11,361 bases of DNA, taken from assembly GCA_017553965.1 (NCBI GenBank), contig JAFZJK010000018.1, positions 1-11,361 of the forward strand, written 5' to 3'. The position numbers and the translations under genes were made by a program. Below the pieces are notes generated by a model that saw only the letters and a list, made by a program, of their open reading frames with translations, did not search any database and had not been told where the DNA came from. Positions 1 to 6,152 of the stretch are shown piece by piece (the stretch's first letter is position 1; each line of letters starts with the position of its first letter). The stretch is from Lachnospiraceae bacterium. GTDB lineage: Bacteria > Bacillota_A > Clostridia > Lachnospirales > Lachnospiraceae.

Positions 1-28
1 ATGGCTTATAAGTGTTTAACTCATATTA

Positions 29-151
29 TCACATTCTGGTTTTAAGACGCACAGATCTATCATCGAATGTATTGACCATTTCCGACCGGGAAGTTTTATA
101 CATTCGACAACACATGACATTATATAAACTGTTAACTGTATTGTTTATCAT
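29..151 (-). CDS. Leader peptide ORF A (40 aa), upstream of an off-window gene
   Basis: Short ORF opening with ATG at 151, seven bases after a perfect AAGGAGG (159-165) and about 40 bases downstream of a consensus promoter. Residues 11-20 read NVMCCRMYKT and 21-30 SRSEMVNTFD; it ends in TGA at 29-31. It shares V-M-x-x-R-M-(Y/F)-x-x-S-R-x-E-x3-T-F-D-x4-V-R with the leader ORF at 8597-8704, and C-R-M-Y with the one at 5926-6036. The adjacent Cys14-Cys15 codons lie immediately before an inverted repeat arm (98-107). This suggests a cysteine-responsive attenuator leader, by analogy with classical amino-acid leader peptides. Only 28 bases remain to the window edge, so neither a terminator nor the regulated gene is visible. 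Real translation is likely given the RBS and family; sensing is inference. Confidence 0.75.
   Translation of the reverse strand: MINNTVNSLYNVMCCRMYKTSRSEMVNTFDDRSVRLKTRM
63..107 (-). promoter_or_regulatory. Inverted repeat inside leader ORF A (putative attenuator hairpin)
   Basis: A perfect 10-base inverted repeat, TCGAATGTAT (63-72) and ATACATTCGA (98-107), separated by 25 bases. The loop holds CCGGGAA at 86-92 (TTCCCGG in the RNA), the sequence that acts as candidate antiterminator strand in leader B. The 5' arm of the RNA encodes Arg-Met-Tyr and the 3' arm encodes Thr-Phe-Asp, so base pairing can account for conservation of both motifs. A ribosome paused at Cys15 (107-109) would cover the 5' arm and leave TTCCCGG free. 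Confidence 0.6.
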
Positions 152-198
152 GACCGTGCCTCCTTAAAGATTTTTCTTGTGTTTTTCAAGATGATGTG

Positions 199-227
199 AT
201 TATATCACCATTCACCTACCGTGTCAA
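199..227 (-). promoter_or_regulatory. Consensus sigma-A promoter for leader A transcript
   Basis: On the minus strand TTGACA (222-227) is separated by exactly 17 bases from TATAAT (199-204), both perfect consensus. The start of transcription should fall near 191-193, giving about 40 bases of 5' UTR before the leader ATG at 151. A palindrome (231-244) sits three bases upstream of the -35 box. The promoter lies directly behind the cysK copy 2 stop codon. Confidence 0.85.
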
Positions 228-280
228 TAGGTTTATGTATAAACGAATATTATTACTTATTATCAGTTTTTTTTATATCA
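211..280 (-). repeat. Duplicated promoter module, copy 1 (contains a 14-bp palindrome)
   Basis: These 70 bases align without gaps to 6081-6150, with 61 identities by my count. The module holds the -35 region, the palindrome GTTTATGTATAAAC (231-244; 6-base arms, 2-base centre) and an AT-rich stretch. Its upstream 28 bases (253-280) also encode the last residues and stop codon of cysK copy 2. The palindrome is placed like an activator or repressor operator just upstream of -35; I cannot name the regulator. Confidence 0.8.
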
Positions 281-1203
281 AAAAGGTCCCCTGATAAATA
301 ATGATCGCCACTGTCAGGAATGATCACAACGATATTCTTTCCCGCATTCTCAGATCGACCGGCCACTTTACGTGCGGCACACAGTGCAGCTCCGGCTGAA
401 ATACCGACCGTGAAACCTTCCACTACAGGCACTTTTCTTGCATAAGCATACGCGTCTTCATCCGTCACGTCGATCACTTCGTCAAATATATTCACGTCCG
501 TTACGGGAGGGGTTGCTCCACCGCCAATACCCTGAATCTTGTGCGGTCCGGGAGTTCCGCCGTTCAGCACGGCACTTCCTGCCGGTTCCACACCGATCAC
601 CTTTACATCCGGATTCTTCTCTTTTAGGAATTTTCCTACTCCGCTGACGGTTCCGCCGGTTCCTGAAGCTGCTACAAAAATGTCGACTTTCCCTTCTGTA
701 TCCTCCCAGATCTCAGGCCCCGTCGTCTTATAATGAGCCAGAGGATTATTGGGATTTCCGCCTTGTCCGAGCACTACGGAATTCTCCGTTGCCGCAAGAA
801 GCTCTGCCGCTTTCGCTCCTGCACCGGCCATATTCAACTCTCCAGGTGTATGATAAACCTCCGCGCCAAACGCTCTGAGGATCTTTGTTCTTTCAGCGGA
901 GAGATTGTCCGGCATACAGATCTTTACCCGGTACCCCTTGGCTGCACCGATCGATGCAATGCCAATGCCGGTATTGCCCGAAGTTCCCTCGATAATGGTT
1001 CCTCCCGGTTTTAATTCCCCGGACTCTTCCTTTGCCTTGATCATGTTATAGGCAATCCTGTCCTTTACGGATCCGGACGGATTAAAGAACTCCAGTTTTC
1101 CAAAGACGTGTGCCGTCGTATTCCATTCCTTTTCCAAGCCATGAAGCTCCAGGAGCGGTGTATGACCGATCAATTCCGTTATGTTGTGATAAATCTTTCC
1201 CAT
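253..1203 (-). CDS. cysK: Cysteine synthase (O-acetylserine sulfhydrylase), copy 2
   Basis: PLP-dependent enzyme (fold type II) that makes cysteine from O-acetyl-L-serine and sulfide in the cytoplasm. At 316 residues it has normal CysK length. It shows the N-terminal IGHTPL motif, the PLP lysine K47 in GSVKDR, the TSGNTG substrate loop at 74-79, a GTGGT phosphate-binding loop, and the C-terminal PDSGD motif. The start is supported by AGAGGAG eight bases upstream of ATG. It is the last gene of the operon starting with metN, 48 bases behind the GST-like gene. Its C-terminal tail is encoded by the duplicated promoter module, so its present stop codon may have been set by that duplication. It is clearly diverged from the other cysK here (8746-9678). 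A role with another thiol nucleophile or O-phosphoserine cannot be excluded from sequence alone. Confidence 0.93.
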   Translation of the reverse strand: MGKIYHNITELIGHTPLLELHGLEKEWNTTAHVFGKLEFFNPSGSVKDRIAYNMIKAKEESGELKPGGTIIEGTSGNTGIGIASIGAAKGYRVKICMPDNLSAERTKILRAFGAEVYHTPGELNMAGAGAKAAELLAATENSVVLGQGGNPNNPLAHYKTTGPEIWEDTEGKVDIFVAASGTGGTVSGVGKFLKEKNPDVKVIGVEPAGSAVLNGGTPGPHKIQGIGGGATPPVTDVNIFDEVIDVTDEDAYAYARKVPVVEGFTVGISAGAALCAARKVAGRSENAGKNIVVIIPDSGDHYLSGDLFDIKKTDNK

Positions 1204-1251
1204 GACAATGTCTCCTCTTGTTTATTTTATCTTCTCGCATTTCTATACTTT

Positions 1252-2238
1252 TTACTCATATCTGAATTTATGATCCGGATCCTTACTCAAATGCTCCCTG
1301 TTCGCAGGTTCATTCCAAGGTTCAAGATCAGGCCCCAACGGCAAAATGCTGTTCGGATTTGTCTTAAGGCAACACAAATGATAGTGCTTCTTGATGGCCT
1401 CAAAATTCGTGTTCTTACCAAAGGCGTCTTCCGCATACAGATCTCTCGCATAAGCCCATAGATTCGTGTAGTCCCGAAGCATCTTCTTATTCACACGAAA
1501 ACCGTTAAAATATGCCACGTCAAACCTTGCAAGCGTTACGTAAAGGCGTACGTCCGACTCCGTAACGTAATCCCCAAACAGAAATCTCTGCTTCGAAAGC
1601 CTCTCCTCCAAGACGTCAAATGCATCAAACACTAAATGATACGCATGCGAATATGCCTCCTGGCTTGTTGCAAATCCGGCCTTGTATACACCGTTATTTA
1701 CATCATGGAAGATATATGCATTCAGCTTGTCAATCTCCTCTCGAAGTTCCTCCGGATAAAGGTTCGGCGCATGCTTTTTATGATACTTCTTCCACGCGGT
1801 CTCAAAATATAACGTAAGGTTAAAATAGTCATTGTTGACGACCGCTCCCGTCTTCAGGTCTACAAGGGCCGGAACAGTGAATCTTCCCTGATAGTTCGGA
1901 TCCGCTTTTTTATATGCCTCGCTTAAGAGATGAATCCCCAAGACAGGATCCTTCTCCCCCTCATCCAAAGTAAATGCCCAATCCGACCATGGAACGTCAG
2001 GCCGAATGGGATCCAGTGTTCCCACCGAGATGACGTCCTCCAGTCCCAATAGCTGCCTTACAATGATGGAACGATTGGCCCAAGGGCATACGGGAGCCCA
2101 TAACAGGCGATATCTTCCCTCCTCGACGGGAAGTTCCCCTTCACCCTCTCCAAAAGGTGTCGTGAAGCGATTTGCCTGTCGTTCAAATTTTCCGCTGCTT
2201 TGTATTTCACCGTTTGTTACGTGATCCACTACCGCCAT
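1252..2238 (-). CDS. Glutathionyl-hydroquinone reductase-like protein (ECM4/YqjG family, GST superfamily)
   Basis: Full-length member (328 aa) of the xi-class GST family, which in E. coli (YqjG) and yeast (Ecm4) reduces glutathionyl-hydroquinones. An N-terminal thioredoxin-like domain carries the catalytic motif C51-P-W-A54. The helical C-terminal domain holds NNGVYKAGFATSQEAY (181-196), including Y185, which matches an active-site tyrosine of YqjG from memory. Following the cis-Pro stretch RFTVPAL (119-125), the YqjG-type ESAEI glutathione-binding motif reads instead NNDYFNL (135-141), so the thiol cofactor may differ. GGAGGG lies before ATG at 2238. It lies downstream of a truncated paralogue and upstream of cysK copy 2 in a sulfur operon, which suggests a role in thiol redox or detoxification. 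Family assignment is firm; substrate is not known. Confidence 0.9.
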   Translation of the reverse strand: MAVVDHVTNGEIQSSGKFERQANRFTTPFGEGEGELPVEEGRYRLLWAPVCPWANRSIIVRQLLGLEDVISVGTLDPIRPDVPWSDWAFTLDEGEKDPVLGIHLLSEAYKKADPNYQGRFTVPALVDLKTGAVVNNDYFNLTLYFETAWKKYHKKHAPNLYPEELREEIDKLNAYIFHDVNNGVYKAGFATSQEAYSHAYHLVFDAFDVLEERLSKQRFLFGDYVTESDVRLYVTLARFDVAYFNGFRVNKKMLRDYTNLWAYARDLYAEDAFGKNTNFEAIKKHYHLCCLKTNPNSILPLGPDLEPWNEPANREHLSKDPDHKFRYE

Positions 2239-2275
2239 GTCTTTCCCTCCATGCTTTTATCCGGTCAACCTCTGT

Positions 2276-2740
2276 TTACAACCTAAGAACACCAAATTTT
2301 GCTGTCCTGTCATTTTCCTCCATCCATACACTAACATCGGGTCCTTCCGGCAAGATGCCGTCTGGATTGATCTCTGTCCCAAGCAGGAACCCCTTTTTAA
2401 TAGCTTCAAAGTCTGTAATGTCATGATATGAAGGAATGGAATAAAGCTCCTTCGCGTAATTCCACAAATTATGATAATCTTGGATCCGCCTTTTATTTAG
2501 GCGATATCCAAAGTAATATGCCACGTCAAATCTCGTCAATGTCACGTAAAGCCTTACATCGGCTTCCGCAAGCTTATCTCCGAGAAGGAATCTGTTTTCC
2601 CCTAAATGCTTTTCAATCTGATCTAAACGATCAAATACCAAATGATAATTCTTTTCATACTCTTCCCGGCTTTGTGCCGTGCCGACCTTTTTGATGCCGT
2701 CATTCAGTTCTCCAACAACGTTTACGATTTGCTCTGCCAC
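2276..2740 (-). CDS. Stand-alone C-terminal GST domain, truncated ECM4/YqjG paralogue
   Basis: A 154-residue ORF aligning along its whole length with the C-terminal half of the next gene (1252-2238). Shared stretches include YHLVFD, DVRLYVTL, RFDVAY, FEAIKK and the N-P-x-x-I-L-P-x-G-P-D ending. The thioredoxin-like half with the catalytic cysteine is absent; the sequence upstream is an unrelated acetyltransferase. The tyrosine of GVYKAGFA is replaced by lysine (GIKKVGTA), so ordinary catalysis is unlikely. It starts with GTG six bases after a strong GGGAGG, only three bases behind the acetyltransferase stop, so it is probably translated. It could be a decaying duplicate or a binding partner of the full-length protein; the intact frame and good RBS argue mildly against a dead pseudogene. 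Confidence 0.75.
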   Translation of the reverse strand: MAEQIVNVVGELNDGIKKVGTAQSREEYEKNYHLVFDRLDQIEKHLGENRFLLGDKLAEADVRLYVTLTRFDVAYYFGYRLNKRRIQDYHNLWNYAKELYSIPSYHDITDFEAIKKGFLLGTEINPDGILPEGPDVSVWMEENDRTAKFGVLRL

Positions 2741-2743
2741 GTC

Positions 2744-3250
2744 CTACCTCCCTTTCTTCCATGAGGGTCCTTGCATGTCAGCTCTGCCTGACTCATCTTC
2801 AAAACGATAATCCCTGGGTAAGAAAAACCCCTCGTCTTCCATCCATTGAAGATGGTCTCCTGCTCCGTCAAAATATTCCATTGCCGTCTTCGCCCTTCGG
2901 AATCCCAGCTTTTCATATAAAAGAACCGTTTGCGGATGAGTATATAGGATCACGTTCTGTCCTTTCAGCTGTTCCAGAAGATGAAGTATCATCTCCCGTC
3001 CGATCCCATTTCCCTGATATTCTTCCTCCAAAGCCACATTATAGATCGCCGCTTGGAAAATACCATCCGTCAGTGCCCTCGCCACTCCGACAATCTTTTT
3101 TCCGTCGTAAACGAATACCACGGCACCGCTGTTTGTAAATGCCTTCTTTTGTTCCTCTGCCGTATGGTCAGAGAGGCCGGAGTGCCGGAGCACGTCCGCC
3201 ACCTCCTGCCAATCTATTTCCCCTAAGGTTGTTTTATACCATATCTCCAT
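2744..3250 (-). CDS. GNAT-family N-acetyltransferase
   Basis: Protein of 168 residues with the GNAT fold: an N-terminal strand and helices, then V-x-L-E-E-E-Y-Q-G-N-G-I-G, the acetyl-CoA pyrophosphate-binding motif A, followed by a helix and the C-terminal LLYEKLGFRR typical of the family. The start at ATG 3250 was chosen because GGAAGG lies eight bases upstream and because it opens with MEIWYKTT as many relatives do; an in-frame ATG at 3271 has no evident RBS. It sits between metQ and the truncated GST-like ORF in a sulfur operon. A substrate such as a cysteine derivative or a thiol is possible from context, but nothing in the sequence fixes it. Confidence 0.85.
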   Translation of the reverse strand: MEIWYKTTLGEIDWQEVADVLRHSGLSDHTAEEQKKAFTNSGAVVFVYDGKKIVGVARALTDGIFQAAIYNVALEEEYQGNGIGREMILHLLEQLKGQNVILYTHPQTVLLYEKLGFRRAKTAMEYFDGAGDHLQWMEDEGFFLPRDYRFEDESGRADMQGPSWKKGR

Positions 3251-3278
3251 TTGCAATGCCTTCCGTCTCATTCAAAGC

Positions 3279-4133
3279 TTATTCAAAAGGTACCACTGCT
3301 CCGTCATACTTCTCATTGATGAATTTCTTGATCTCATCAGACTTGAGAGCCTTTACCAGCTCCTGAATCTCTTCTTTGTTTTCGTTACCTTCTTTAACAG
3401 CAATGATGTTTACGTATGTCTTTGCTGCAGTAGAGGTACTGGATTCATAAGCGATGGAATCCTTACCAACGGAAAGCCCTGCTTCCAATGCATAGTTACC
3501 ATTCAAAACTACGTAAGCAACTTCGCTTCTTACACGCGGAACCTGAGCAGCCTCAAGCTCCTGAAGTTTTAAATTCCTGGGATTGCTTGTAATGTCATTA
3601 ATAGTTGCGGTAAGTCCTGCACCATCCTTTAATGTTATGAGACCGTTATCCTGTAATAACAGAAGTGCACGTGCTTCGTTTGTGGTATCATTGGGGATAG
3701 CGATCACATCGCCGTCTGCAACATCATCCAGGGAAGACTTGGTTCCGGGATAGATACCAAAAGGCTCATAATGAATACCGCCGGCATTAGCAAGATGAGT
3801 ACCCTGCTCTGCGTTGAAAGACTCAAGATAAGGAACGTGAACCGCATAGTTTGCATCCAGCTCACCGCTTTCAACAGTGGTCATGGGAAGTACATAATCA
3901 TCAAATACGGTAATCTCAAGCTTAATGCCCTGCTTTTCAAGAATGGGCTTTACCTGCTCCAATACTTCCGCATGAGGAGTTGCGGATGCAGCGATCTTGA
4001 TGACCTTCTCTTCCTTTGCAGCGGTATTTGAGCCGGTATTCGAACTCGCATTTGCATCATCTTTACCGCATCCGGTTAGGGACGCAAATACCAAAACTAC
4101 AGTTACTACAAGTGCTAATACTTTCTTTTTCAT
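3279..4133 (-). CDS. metQ: D-methionine/methionine ABC transporter, substrate-binding lipoprotein
   Basis: Lipoprotein of the NlpA/MetQ family, 284 residues. It has a lysine-rich N-terminus, a hydrophobic segment and the lipobox LTGC with C22 as the acylation site, then a low-complexity Asn/Ser/Thr linker. The mature domain begins KIAASATPHAEVLEQV, typical of MetQ, and contains the DDYVLPMTTVESGELDANY region of the binding cleft. AAAGGAG precedes ATG at 4133. It follows metI by 14 bases, giving the standard metN-metI-metQ order. The family binds L- or D-methionine; some members take other sulfur amino acids or dipeptides. Presence of cysK in the same operon and a Cys-rich leader leave room for cysteine-related uptake. 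Confidence 0.93.
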   Translation of the reverse strand: MKKKVLALVVTVVLVFASLTGCGKDDANASSNTGSNTAAKEEKVIKIAASATPHAEVLEQVKPILEKQGIKLEITVFDDYVLPMTTVESGELDANYAVHVPYLESFNAEQGTHLANAGGIHYEPFGIYPGTKSSLDDVADGDVIAIPNDTTNEARALLLLQDNGLITLKDGAGLTATINDITSNPRNLKLQELEAAQVPRVRSEVAYVVLNGNYALEAGLSVGKDSIAYESSTSTAAKTYVNIIAVKEGNENKEEIQELVKALKSDEIKKFINEKYDGAVVPFE

Positions 4134-4147
4134 GATTTTTTCTCCTT

Positions 4148-4807
4148 TTACTTTCTTTTCTCAACTTTTTTGGCTATTTTCATGCCTGTTGTCTGGAATA
4201 TCTGAAACAGTATTATGATCAATAATACCGTAACGACCATTATATCGGTTTGATACCTGTAATATCCGTAACGGACGGCTATGTCTCCAAGACCGCCTCC
4301 GCCAACGGTACCCGCCATAGCGGAATACCCTAAAATAGTTCCAAGGGCAATGGTTGCCCCCGTAATAAGGGAAGTCCTTGCTTCCACGAGCATGACTCTG
4401 AGTATTATGTCCAGATCCGACGCTCCCATGGATCTTGCCGCCTCGATCACGCCCTTATCCACCTCCTTAAGGGAGGACTCTACCAACCTGCCTATGTATG
4501 GTGCCGCTGAAATAACAAGCGGTACGATCGTTGCAGTGGAGCCGTAACTTTTCCCGACCACAAACCTTGTGAATGGGATCAGTACGATCAAAAGGATCAA
4601 AAACGGAACGCTTCGTATGATATTTGAGATGACATCGAGAATACGGTAGACAGCTCTGTTTGGTCTTATCCCATCCTTATCCGTCATCGCCAATATCACC
4701 CCCATCGGAAGTCCCAGTATATATCCGACCAACGTGGAGATCAGCGTCATGTATACAGTGTCCCTAATGCCTTCCAACAGCATGGTAATGGTTTGTTGAT
4801 CAAACAT
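4148..4807 (-). CDS. metI: Methionine ABC transporter permease
   Basis: Integral membrane permease of 219 residues with about five hydrophobic segments, matching MetI length. The cytoplasmic coupling loop is clear: EAARSMGAS followed by LVEAR (the EAA motif that contacts the ATPase). The C-terminal half has YSAMAGTVGGGGLGDIAVRYGY, nearly invariant in MetI. Its ATG at 4807 overlaps the last eight bases of metN, and a GGAGGTGGAGG-like RBS lies within the metN end, so translation is probably coupled. Confidence 0.95.
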   Translation of the reverse strand: MFDQQTITMLLEGIRDTVYMTLISTLVGYILGLPMGVILAMTDKDGIRPNRAVYRILDVISNIIRSVPFLILLIVLIPFTRFVVGKSYGSTATIVPLVISAAPYIGRLVESSLKEVDKGVIEAARSMGASDLDIILRVMLVEARTSLITGATIALGTILGYSAMAGTVGGGGLGDIAVRYGYYRYQTDIMVVTVLLIIILFQIFQTTGMKIAKKVEKRK

Positions 4808-5825
4808 CTTCCTCCACCTCCTGTATCTCCAGCCCTCTTTCTCTTAAGTAATATTCCATGTCCACCTGAATATGCCGGTTTTCCGGAAGCCCCAGGATCA
4901 TTTCTCCTTTAGCGATCCCACCCACATTTCTTGTCTCGGCGTGAAGTATATTCACCGGTGTCTGGAAATGCAGGATCATATCGGCGATCACCGGTTCAAA
5001 TGCCGAATTTTTCGAATATACGATCCTGATTTTCTTCTTCGCATGCAGTTCCGGTGCATTTCCGATCTCCCTGATGACTTTTGATTCATCTCCGTAGATC
5101 AGCCTGCGTCCGGCCTTTGACTTAGGTGTATTAAAGATTTTTTCCACTTCCCCGCTTTCGGCGACCTGCCCGTTTTCAATGATAGCGACCTTATTGCACG
5201 CTTCCTGGACTACACTCATCTGATGTGTGATGATCACCACCGTTATCCCAAGGTCTTTATTGATCTGCTTTAAAAGTTGCAGGATTGACTCCGTTGTCTG
5301 AGGATCCAACGCGCTTGTGGCCTCGTCACAAAGCAGGATCTTTGGTGAGGAAGCAAGGGCCCTCGCAATAGCAACCCTTTGTTTTTGTCCTCCTGAGAGC
5401 TGTGCGGGATAAGCCTTTGCCTTATCCGACAGTCCAACCAGGTCAAGTAATTCCATGGCTCTCTTTTCTGCTTCTTTTTTATTTACCTTAAGGAGTCTTA
5501 GCGGGAAACAGACATTACTGATCACATTTTTTTGCATCAATAAGTTGAAATGCTGGAAGATCATGCCCGTTTCACTTCTTTGCTTTCTTAACTCCTTTTC
5601 AGAAAGCGTAGCGAGGTTTTTTCCGTCTATCAGGATCTCTCCCTCAGTCGGTCTTTCCAGAAAATTCAAACATCTGACCAGTGTACTTTTTCCGGCACCT
5701 GACATACCGATGATCCCATATACGTCCGATCTCTCTATCTCCAGGTTTACGTCTTTTAGCGCATGTACAGCACCTTCCGGCTGTTCATAAACCTTACTTA
5801 CACCCCGCAGCTCAATGAGTGCCAA
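4800..5825 (-). CDS. metN: Methionine ABC transporter, ATP-binding protein
   Basis: ATPase of the methionine importer, 341 residues from the chosen start. Walker A GMSGAGKST is at 40-48, the Q-loop glutamine at about 91, the LSGGQ signature at 143-147, and Walker B ILLCDEAT at 163-170. The C-terminal 75 or so residues form a NIL-type domain, which in MetN binds methionine and inhibits transport. I chose TTG at 5825 because AAGGAGG (5834-5840) lies eight bases upstream and because the product then begins MALIELRGVSK, as relatives do; an in-frame ATG at 5849 lacks a good RBS. It is the first gene of a seven-gene operon preceded by a leader ORF and terminator (5864-6036). Confidence 0.93.
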   Translation of the reverse strand: MALIELRGVSKVYEQPEGAVHALKDVNLEIERSDVYGIIGMSGAGKSTLVRCLNFLERPTEGEILIDGKNLATLSEKELRKQRSETGMIFQHFNLLMQKNVISNVCFPLRLLKVNKKEAEKRAMELLDLVGLSDKAKAYPAQLSGGQKQRVAIARALASSPKILLCDEATSALDPQTTESILQLLKQINKDLGITVVIITHQMSVVQEACNKVAIIENGQVAESGEVEKIFNTPKSKAGRRLIYGDESKVIREIGNAPELHAKKKIRIVYSKNSAFEPVIADMILHFQTPVNILHAETRNVGGIAKGEMILGLPENRHIQVDMEYYLRERGLEIQEVEEDV

Positions 5826-5863
5826 TTTATTCACCTCCTTTACTTCCATCCTGATTTACGCAT

Positions 5864-5892
5864 AAAAAAACCGCCCATTATTTATAGGCGGT
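5864..5892 (-). terminator. Intrinsic terminator (attenuator) before metN
   Basis: In the minus-strand RNA, ACCGCC (5887-5892) pairs with GGCGGT (5870-5875) around an 11-base loop, followed by a run of U (5864-5870). It lies after leader ORF C and before metN, where a constitutive terminator would silence the operon, so it must be conditional. Confidence 0.85.
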
Positions 5893-5971
5893 ATGTTGAC
5901 TCAATAATGAATTAACATCATATGATCATGCGCAGCCAAAGAAGCCGTCATGAACAGTCAAAATACCTGCC
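5887..5971 (-). promoter_or_regulatory. Candidate antiterminator pairing, metN leader
   Basis: RNA segment GGCAGGTATTTTGACT (5956-5971), inside leader ORF C, is complementary to AGTCAACATACCGCC (5887-5901): 14 Watson-Crick pairs with one bulged A and one mismatch. The second segment contains the whole 5' arm of the terminator, so the two structures exclude each other. A ribosome paused at Cys14 or Cys16 of the leader would leave the first segment free. Confidence 0.65.
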
Positions 5972-6036
5972 CGGCGACAATACATTCGACAGAAACATGC
6001 CATATTCAATTGGGTTCTAATCTCTATCGTTCTCAT
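5926..6036 (-). CDS. Cys-rich leader peptide ORF C (36 aa) before metNIQ operon
   Basis: ATG at 6036 follows AAAGGAAG (6045-6052) at eight bases, and the ORF closes with TGA at 5926. Residues 11-20 read NMACFCRMYC, giving three cysteines close together, with a fourth at 34. C-R-M-Y is shared with leader A (29-151), at the same relation to the CGA-ATG-TAT codons; the T-F-D arm found in A and B is absent. The ORF lies between a consensus promoter and a terminator in front of metN. Its 3' half contains the antiterminator strand. These features suggest a cysteine-sensing attenuator peptide. The product is too small for a fold prediction and has no known homologue that I recognise. Confidence 0.75.
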   Translation of the reverse strand: MRTIEIRTQLNMACFCRMYCRRAGILTVHDGFFGCA

Positions 6037-6068
6037 ATCTTTGGCTTCCTTTCTTGTTGATAGTGTCG

Positions 6069-6097
6069 ATATTACACCTATTTACCTACTTTGTCAA
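6069..6097 (-). promoter_or_regulatory. Sigma-A promoter for leader C and the metNIQ operon
   Basis: TTGACA (6092-6097) and TAATAT (6069-6074) are spaced by 17 bases on the minus strand. Transcription should begin near 6062, about 25 bases before the leader ATG. The same palindrome as at 231-244 lies at 6101-6114, three bases upstream of -35. Confidence 0.8.
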
Positions 6098-6150
6098 TAG
6101 GTTTATGTATAAACGATTATTATTACTATCTATCAGATTTTTTTATAACA
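6081..6150 (-). repeat. Duplicated promoter module, copy 2
   Basis: Gapless counterpart of 211-280 (61 of 70 identical by my count). It contains the -35 region and the palindrome GTTTATGTATAAAC at 6101-6114. It ends two bases beyond the stop codon of the C-S lyase gene, so here the module is wholly intergenic, unlike copy 1. Confidence 0.8.
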
Positions 6151-6152
6151 GG

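Noticed and set aside
438..1014. Plus-strand ORFs opposite cysK copy 2 and similar ones opposite the other genes
   Set aside because: They lack RBS and family motifs and lie antisense to clearly conserved coding sequence.
2722..2916. A 64-codon minus-strand ORF spanning the acetyltransferase end
   Set aside because: It is a shifted frame over the conserved C-terminal part of the GNAT gene and the GST-like start, with no RBS of its own.
5926..6036. The T-F-D hairpin arm in leader C
   Set aside because: I looked for ACATTCGA-like sequence 3' of TCGAATGT in leader C and found none; only a weak four-base GCCG-CGGC pairing is available, so the hairpin is claimed only for A and B.
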